Program-made: the position numbers and the translations under genes | The notes under the pieces: generated by a model | Seen by the model: only the letters and a program-made list of their open reading frames with translations | The model's database searches: none | Told to the model about the DNA's origin: nothing | NCBI GenBank assembly: GCA_034112085.1 | Contig: JAWUWD010000143.1 | Location: 1-10,963, forward strand | Origin: JAWUWD01 sp034112085 | GTDB lineage: Bacteria > Bacteroidota > Bacteroidia > Cytophagales > Cyclobacteriaceae | Direction of reading: 5' to 3' | Length of the DNA: 10,963 nucleotides | Part shown: positions 6,144-10,963 of the stretch, piece by piece | Numbering within the stretch: position 1 is the first letter of the stretch | How the letters are laid out: every line of letters starts with the position of its first letter

Positions 6144-8489
6144 TTGTACTCTTTGTTCGATCGCCTCAATGATTTCATCTATTGAGAGTCCACCAGAATA
6201 GGCAACTTCTACTCTTAAAGCACGAAGCCCAGTTACTCCTTGAAGATCTTCGAGTTCAACATCCTCAAATCCTTTTTTCAAATACCCTTTTTCGGCAAGG
6301 AAATGTAAGTATTCACGATATTCTCTAGCATCTGAATCCTGAGAATAAATAATAGCAATAGATCCCGGTCTCGTGATTCGTTCTTGAGTCCCTTTTATAT
6401 GAGCTTTGTCAACACGTTTCTTGATGATCTCATAGCGTGCATTATATGCACCTTCTACATCAAAACGTTTTTCATCCATTCTGAAGTGTACAGATAGTGG
6501 TGTGCTGTATACCAGAATAAGTGAAGCGATCTCAACAGGAGTGTGTAAGTCCTTTTGCATTGACTGAAACTCATTTTCCATTTCACACATTACCACAAGT
6601 TGCCATATTCTAAGATTTCTCAGATAAATTTTATCAAATGTATTGTCGTTAGTTATAGACTGGCCTATGTATATATTGTATTCTACGCCATCGGTCTTAT
6701 ATCGCTCAAAGTAATGAGGGAATATCTTCTGTGCGTCAAGTTGCTTTTCATCAAGATAAGAAGCCAACTTTTGATTAATCTGATTTACACTTGTATCATA
6801 TTTTTTACGTTCCTCGTATACTGTATTGAGCTCATTGTCAAGCATGTCTCTGTATTGATCAACCAGTTTTTTCAAATTGGTATCGCTATCTCGTAGGTGA
6901 TCAAAAACAGGGTAGATGTCTGTTTGAAGAAAGCTTAATAAACGATGCTCACTACCTGCTGATAGCTCTTTTTTAAACTCCGCTTTATAGGTTTCTAAGC
7001 GAAAAATCAATTCTTCATATGCAACCATTTTTGTTTGCTTGAAGGCATATTTCAGCACTTTGTTAATACCATTTATTTGTTTGATGAGATCTGCACTAAC
7101 CGCCTTATTTCGTTTAACCGAAGATCCTTTAATGTCCATCTGTCCATAAAGAGGATAGAGGTTATTAAAAATGATATCCTTGAATATTGGCTGTTCGTTT
7201 CTGAGTTGCTTCTCCATAAACTTTTCAGCCTCTTGTTCGAACCTCCACTTTACTGAATGATGTATAGTGGTGCATTCTTGCTGAATAATAGCCTCAATAT
7301 GATTTTGTTCTTCAATCATAAATCGTTTGTGAGCCATGGAGAGTACCGGTATCACGGCATCAAGTGCTCTTAGGCTGGATTGATTGAGTTCGTACCTCTC
7401 AGGGGCTCCCAATTCCATAAAACCAAGTAATTCTTCCTCATGAATCAATGGAACAATGATATAGCTATTGAATTTTGAAGCTGCCAGATTTTTAGATAAA
7501 CCGCTATTAGACTTTTCGTGGAATGACTTAATATCCGATATCACTATCGGTTCATTTTTTTGAAACAACTGGGCTGTAACATACTCACACAAATCAGTCC
7601 CGCAGCTTAAAGACTCATCAGCTCCTAACAATATGCTCGTGATTTGTTCCTTATTCATTGGGACGAGCTTATTATCATCTAATAAAAGCATTCCCATTTC
7701 GAGATTGGCATTATTTAATAAGCTTCTCATCCCACTACTAATTTTATCAAAAGCATCGGTTGATTTCACTAGCAAATTTGAGGTGATCATTTCAATAGAA
7801 TGATCTAGGGTAATATCAACAAGGGTAATAAGAGTCACGCCTTTCATTATCCAACTATTTGGAGGAAATTTCTTCTTCCACAACTCAAGATTGCCTGAGT
7901 TATCAATCAATTCTTCTATATCTTTTTGGGATAGGTCTATGGCCTTTTCTGTAGGAATAAATTCTAACATGTCGGCATTGATCAACATCTTATAGATTCT
8001 GGTCAATCCCTGGTTTTGATTGAAGATTTCCATTTTCATTGAACCGCCACCGGGTATTGGGTATCCATGGTAACTGCCCAATATGAAGTGACAACAAAAA
8101 AGGTAAAAAGTGTCATCATCGATATCCTTCATTTTGTAGGAAAACTCCTCACCAGATGCTTTGGAAATATTATCCAGCCGCGTAGTAGTAACCATTGGCT
8201 TAAAATCGAATGGAGGGGTGAGTACCTTGATTTCATTCGTTAAAAGCGCATCGGGAAACAGTACTTTCGTGATGCGCTCTATAGGTTTTTGGAGTTTGTG
8301 CAACAGGTCGAGGTCCTCGATACCATCTCTTAACTCAGGATGATTATCAACTTCTGTCAAAAGTTCCTTAGCATAATTTGCCCTTGCCTGATCCTTATCT
8401 TTGGCCATTTCCTGCAGTGTTTCGATAAGCTTATAAAAGCTTACCTGCATCACTGCAGGAAATTCGATCTCTTTACCATTATAAATCAT
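6141..8489 (-). CDS. GAF-domain protein of unknown function, about 782 residues
   Basis: The long reverse ORF extends back to a TTG at 8558 (805 residues). I prefer ATG 8489 (782 residues, starting MIYNGKEIEFPAV) because it is the first ATG and the conserved-looking sequence starts there. Residue numbers below follow the 805-residue reading. Residues 36-100 are mostly helical. Residues 130-250 hold a segment with FYLFCCHFILGSYHGYPIPGGG. A GAF-like domain spans about 262-412, recognised from FNSYIIVPLIHEEELLGFMELGAPERYELN with a following helix near 394-412. The remainder (413-805) is rich in long charged helices (about 440-600) and ends in a mixed region with GSIAIIYSQDSDAREY. There is no signal peptide, membrane helix, kinase, cyclase or DNA-binding motif, so it should be cytoplasmic. 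GAF domains bind small ligands such as cyclic nucleotides, but the ligand and output here are unknown. I recall similar large GAF proteins in other Bacteroidota but no assigned function. Confidence 0.78.
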   Translation of the reverse strand: MIYNGKEIEFPAVMQVSFYKLIETLQEMAKDKDQARANYAKELLTEVDNHPELRDGIEDLDLLHKLQKPIERITKVLFPDALLTNEIKVLTPPFDFKPMVTTTRLDNISKASGEEFSYKMKDIDDDTFYLFCCHFILGSYHGYPIPGGGSMKMEIFNQNQGLTRIYKMLINADMLEFIPTEKAIDLSQKDIEELIDNSGNLELWKKKFPPNSWIMKGVTLITLVDITLDHSIEMITSNLLVKSTDAFDKISSGMRSLLNNANLEMGMLLLDDNKLVPMNKEQITSILLGADESLSCGTDLCEYVTAQLFQKNEPIVISDIKSFHEKSNSGLSKNLAASKFNSYIIVPLIHEEELLGFMELGAPERYELNQSSLRALDAVIPVLSMAHKRFMIEEQNHIEAIIQQECTTIHHSVKWRFEQEAEKFMEKQLRNEQPIFKDIIFNNLYPLYGQMDIKGSSVKRNKAVSADLIKQINGINKVLKYAFKQTKMVAYEELIFRLETYKAEFKKELSAGSEHRLLSFLQTDIYPVFDHLRDSDTNLKKLVDQYRDMLDNELNTVYEERKKYDTSVNQINQKLASYLDEKQLDAQKIFPHYFERYKTDGVEYNIYIGQSITNDNTFDKIYLRNLRIWQLVVMCEMENEFQSMQKDLHTPVEIASLILVYSTPLSVHFRMDEKRFDVEGAYNARYEIIKKRVDKAHIKGTQERITRPGSIAIIYSQDSDAREYREYLHFLAEKGYLKKGFEDVELEDLQGVTGLRALRVEVAYSGGLSIDEIIEAIEQRVQ

Positions 8490-8778
8490 AATATGTTGCT
8501 TTGCTATAGATACTTGTTCAGTAAGACAATATGAATTTAACAATTTAAGTTCAATCAATAATGTCTAATTAATTTTTTCGACTACCGGTTATACGGGTTA
8601 CACAATAATATGTCTATGAGAATAACGGAATATGTTGATTACGAATTGAAGCACTTATATGTAATTTAATCCTAATTAGTAACTTGCGATTCCTTAATAC
8701 GATCTAATAGCCCCCTAAGATTTCCCCTTTCCTGTCATTTCTTCTAAAGGGACTGTCAACATTGATTTACATTTCTCA

Positions 8779-9528
8779 TCAATCTGAACTAGAAAGCATA
8801 GTTACAATAAAACCAAGACTGTTATTGAGCATGTGAATAGCAAAAGAATAAATGAACCCATAATTCATTCTGGCATATTCATAGCAAAACCCACTCACCA
8901 ATTTGTCCAAGGTAATAATTGGCATTAGGAGTAAATGTTCCCAATTAAGTTCATAATTGAAGATGTGCATCCAAGCAAACCCAATACATAGGAAATAGAA
9001 TATCCCCCTAAAATTACTTTCCCAGAAAAGTTCAAGGTTTCTTTTTATTTTGGGTACGGAAAATAAAGGGTAGGTAACAATGAGTATAGCCAACAGGATC
9101 ATGAGTCGCTCTACAAAATGATCGTTAATATCACTTATTTTTGCATCATAGAATGATTTACTTGCTATGACATACCCAATCATACTTAAGGTTAATGCCA
9201 AAAATATAGGTTTAAATTTTAGAGAAAGCCGGACTTCAATTTCCTCCATCATGGGTAATGCTAAAAGAGATACAAATATCAAGGCCAAAGGAGAGAATCG
9301 CTCTGTCATACTACTCTTGGTTAAATTTTCAGCATCGTAAAATATACCAACAGATACCCCCGCAATGACCATCAATACAATCTTTACCACAAATATGGTC
9401 CAAGTCCCTTCAATTTTCTGAGATAAAGTCAATGCATGGTTTGCATTGTAAACAGGAGTAATGACGAATTTTAATAGTTGTTTAAATCCGTTGAAGTAGT
9501 GTTTTGGGTTTATTAATTTTAACCTCAT
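8779..9528 (-). CDS. CPBP-family (CAAX protease / bacteriocin-processing) intramembrane metal-dependent protease
   Basis: A 249-residue integral membrane protein starting at ATG 9528. Hydrophobic helices lie near 43-63, 80-92, 107-122, 138-156, 175-190, 199-214 and 224-245. The three signature motifs of the CPBP/Abi family (Pfam CPBP, the Rce1-like fold) are present in order: EEIEVR (95-100, the EExxxR motif, Glu95/Glu96 and Arg100), FAWMH (184-188, FxxxH) and HMLNN (232-236, HxxxN). An active intramembrane endopeptidase is therefore likely. Family members process prenylated proteins in eukaryotes. In bacteria they are linked to bacteriocin maturation, self-immunity or envelope stress. No bacteriocin or peptide gene lies next to it, so the substrate is unknown. 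It is transcribed toward the GAF gene but separated from it by about 220-290 bp, so it is probably a separate unit, and it diverges from the MFS gene. Confidence 0.85.
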   Translation of the reverse strand: MRLKLINPKHYFNGFKQLLKFVITPVYNANHALTLSQKIEGTWTIFVVKIVLMVIAGVSVGIFYDAENLTKSSMTERFSPLALIFVSLLALPMMEEIEVRLSLKFKPIFLALTLSMIGYVIASKSFYDAKISDINDHFVERLMILLAILIVTYPLFSVPKIKRNLELFWESNFRGIFYFLCIGFAWMHIFNYELNWEHLLLMPIITLDKLVSGFCYEYARMNYGFIYSFAIHMLNNSLGFIVTMLSSSD

Positions 9529-9610
9529 TGTCTGATATCATTTATCACTTGGCTAATCTTCAAGCACATAAATGACGACTATACACTCAAGTTGTTACAC
9601 TGGATAGGTA

Positions 9611-9664
9611 AGGCTTAATAACTAAACTGTTTTAATGGTATCTTGACTTACTCTAGGCTTATTA
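9611..9664. repeat. Pair of 10-bp direct repeats in the CPBP / MFS divergent intergenic region
   Basis: AGGCTTAATA (9611-9620) and AGGCTTATTA (9655-9664) match at 9 of 10 positions, 44 bp apart start to start, close to four helical turns. The 246-bp gap (9529-9774) should hold the promoters of both divergent genes, and paired direct repeats there could be a regulator site. I found no exact TTG/TAnnTTTG promoter in the gap. The repeat is short, and chance is a real alternative. Confidence 0.2.
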
Positions 9665-9758
9665 CAGAGTGATTTATCTCTATTTGACTTCAAATGATAT
9701 ATTAACATAAGTTGATGATTATTTATTTTAAAGTATTGATATTGGAGTTCTATTCAAA

Positions 9759-9782
9759 ATGATAAAACGAAGATATGACTAA
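9759..9782 (+). other. Seven-codon upstream mini-ORF overlapping the MFS start
   Basis: ATG 9759 encodes MIKRRYD and stops at TAA 9780-9782, just past the MFS start codon at 9775, in a different frame. A GGAG at 9744-9747 lies 11 nt before it, somewhat far for a Shine-Dalgarno. Such an overlap would permit translational coupling, but a mini-ORF this short is common by chance. Confidence 0.2.
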
Positions 9783-10963
9783 ATCTAAAAAGTGGTTCCC
9801 GTTATTTTCTACACAATTTCTGGGTGTACTCAATGACAACTTTCTTAAAAACTGCATCATCTTCGTTTCAATATTTTGGTTAGCAGAGGATGATCAAGGA
9901 ATGATCATTCCAATAGCATCCGCTTTGCTTGTTCTACCTTTTGTACTATGTTCACCACTGGCTGGTCGTATGGCACAAACTTATTCTAAACAGAGAATTT
10001 ATGAATATGCCAAGCTTGCCGAAATACCCATTATGATTATCGCAATCATAGGTTTCTACTTGCTCAATATCTGGTTTGTGATGTTTTCGCTATTGCTGAT
10101 GGGCTTTCAGAGTGCCATTTACGCACCCTCGAAATATGGACTGATAAGAGATGTCGGTGGTACAGAAGGATTGAGTTATGGGGTTGGTACCATGGAATTA
10201 CTTACTTTTTTAGGAGTGCTAATAGCTCAAGTAGCCGCTGGTTTTATTTCAGATTTATCTCAGGGAGTAACGGCTATTGTGTCTGCCATACTTATCGGAC
10301 TTGCCATCTTTGGCTATTTAACTTCTCGCAAAATCAAAGTGAATGAGGAGAAGGCTCTTTCGAAACCAGAAGGATCTATAGAGCCATTTACATTTTTGTA
10401 TAAGACTGCTCGTTGGGCAAAAGACATTAAGGGGCTGAATACCACCATAATAGGCCTTGGTAGTTTTTGGTTTGTAGCAGCTATGATCCAGATGAATATT
10501 TTAGAGCATGCGCCCAATGTTTATCACCTATCAAACACTGGAACCTCCATCGTCATGGCCCTAGTCGCCATAGGTATTGGTATGGGATGTTTTATCTCTG
10601 GTGCTTTGTCGAAAACTAGGGTAGAATTAGGTATGGTGCCACTAGGCGGTCTAGGCTTAAGTATCATACTGACCATTTTTGCAACTGTTGAGCTTTCCCT
10701 TTATCCTTTTGTGATATGTCTATTTTTCGCAGCCATGTTCTCTGGGTTTTATAAGGTGCCGCTTTCGGCTTGGATTCAAGAGCGGGTAGAAGGAAGAAAA
10801 TTGGGACGAGCATTGGCGTATAATCAGTTGGTAGCTTTCCTTTTCATTCTAGTAGCAGCGGTCATTTTTGGCTATGTAGTCAATAGTCATGGTACCTTTG
10901 CCGTCTTTGTTGTCCTTGCTGTGGTATCATGGATCATGACAATGATTACCATGATTAATATAC
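9775..10963 (+). CDS. LplT-like MFS transporter, N-terminal part (possibly the transporter domain of an Aas-type fusion)
   Basis: Starts at ATG 9775, where an in-frame stop at 9763 rules out longer forms, and runs off the window after 396 codons. The protein is strongly hydrophobic, with about eleven membrane helices visible and a charged cytoplasmic loop at about 184-222 between the two halves. Segments resembling E. coli LplT, the inner-membrane lysophospholipid flippase, are QFLGVLNDNFLKN (14-26), SAIYAPSKYGLIRD (113-126) and GFYKVPLSAWIQER (324-337); LplT has equivalent AQFLSAFGDN, AYSPAKYGIL and FFVVPLNALLQER stretches. LplT brings lysophosphatidylethanolamine inward for reacylation by Aas. 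In several bacteria this domain is fused to the acyltransferase and acyl-ACP synthetase domains of Aas. The frame is still open at the edge near the expected end of an LplT domain, so a fusion is possible but unproven. The MFS call is firm and the LplT-type substrate is inferred. Confidence 0.85.
   Translation, partial: MTKSKKWFPLFSTQFLGVLNDNFLKNCIIFVSIFWLAEDDQGMIIPIASALLVLPFVLCSPLAGRMAQTYSKQRIYEYAKLAEIPIMIIAIIGFYLLNIWFVMFSLLLMGFQSAIYAPSKYGLIRDVGGTEGLSYGVGTMELLTFLGVLIAQVAAGFISDLSQGVTAIVSAILIGLAIFGYLTSRKIKVNEEKALSKPEGSIEPFTFLYKTARWAKDIKGLNTTIIGLGSFWFVAAMIQMNILEHAPNVYHLSNTGTSIVMALVAIGIGMGCFISGALSKTRVELGMVPLGGLGLSIILTIFATVELSLYPFVICLFFAAMFSGFYKVPLSAWIQERVEGRKLGRALAYNQLVAFLFILVAAVIFGYVVNSHGTFAVFVVLAVVSWIMTMITMINI

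Noticed and set aside
8724..8752. Possible terminator for the CPBP gene: a CCCTTT/AAAGGG stem
   Set aside because: The stem is only six pairs with a loop of about 15 nt and no following T-run on the minus strand.
8732..8758. Direct repeat CTGTCA at 8732 and 8753, 21 bp apart, in the gap between the CPBP and GAF genes
   Set aside because: A repeated 6-mer without longer similarity is expected by chance, although the two-turn spacing is suggestive.
8711..8763. Short minus-strand ORF (MLTVPLEEMTGKGKS) in the same gap
   Set aside because: It has fifteen codons, no ribosome-binding signal and no recognisable similarity, and stops follow in the same frame.
6141..9528. The GAF and CPBP genes as one operon or defence pair
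   Set aside because: At least 220 bp separate them, and neither carries a defence-associated effector motif beyond the loose CPBP/Abi naming link.
9650..9670. Small inverted repeat ACTCT...AGAGT in the CPBP/MFS gap
   Set aside because: Five-bp arms around an 11-nt centre are not distinguishable from chance.
9684..9715. Possible promoter for the MFS gene: TTG (9684-9686), 21-nt spacer, TAAGTTGA (9708-9715)
   Set aside because: The second element matches TAnnTTTG poorly, with its last bases out of register, and such matches are frequent in AT-rich DNA.
10314..10517. Open frame on the minus strand inside the MFS gene
   Set aside because: It lies opposite a strongly coding, motif-bearing MFS sequence and its own translation shows no domain or signal.

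Overview
The window looks like chromosomal DNA from a marine or soil Bacteroidota species, most likely in or near the order Cytophagales. This is an inference. The evidence is the AT-rich composition, the near absence of Shine-Dalgarno sequences, and an exact Bacteroidota-type promoter (TTG, 19 nt, TAATTTTG) in front of glnS. The protein types agree: a membrane-bound AraC regulator, a TPR histidine kinase, a GlnRS with an extra C-terminal domain, and an LplT-like MFS protein. There is no rRNA, tRNA, CRISPR array, insertion sequence or phage gene, and no abrupt change in composition.

Left block (1-3414, all minus strand). glnS (glutaminyl-tRNA synthetase) is transcribed first. After 15 nt comes an AraC-family regulator with a seven-helix membrane domain. 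After a further 87 nt comes a membrane-anchored DJ-1/PfpI-family protein that runs off the left edge. A near-perfect 28-bp palindrome lies between the regulator and the DJ-1 gene. It is the best candidate operator or RNA hairpin in the window.

Middle block (3415-8558). Divergent from glnS is a large plus-strand sensor kinase with a signal peptide, a periplasmic TPR array, one membrane helix, a coiled coil, and HisKA and HATPase domains. No response regulator lies beside it. Its start is unusual: an in-frame ATG lies ten codons upstream of the first usable start but is cut off by an amber codon. The kinase converges, with 21 nt between the stop codons, on a minus-strand gene for a roughly 780-residue GAF-domain protein of unknown function.

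Right block (8559-10963). A minus-strand CPBP-family intramembrane protease with all three catalytic motifs lies upstream of the GAF gene. Divergent from it, an LplT-like MFS transporter begins at 9775 and runs off the right edge. It may be the N-terminal part of a larger Aas-type lysophospholipid transport and reacylation protein.

I find no clear multi-gene defence, secretion or biosynthetic system. The items most worth following are the uncharacterised GAF protein, the GlnRS C-terminal domain with its Gln/Asn-rich linker, the 28-bp palindrome, and the interrupted start of the kinase. No stretch without a gene exceeds about 300 bp.
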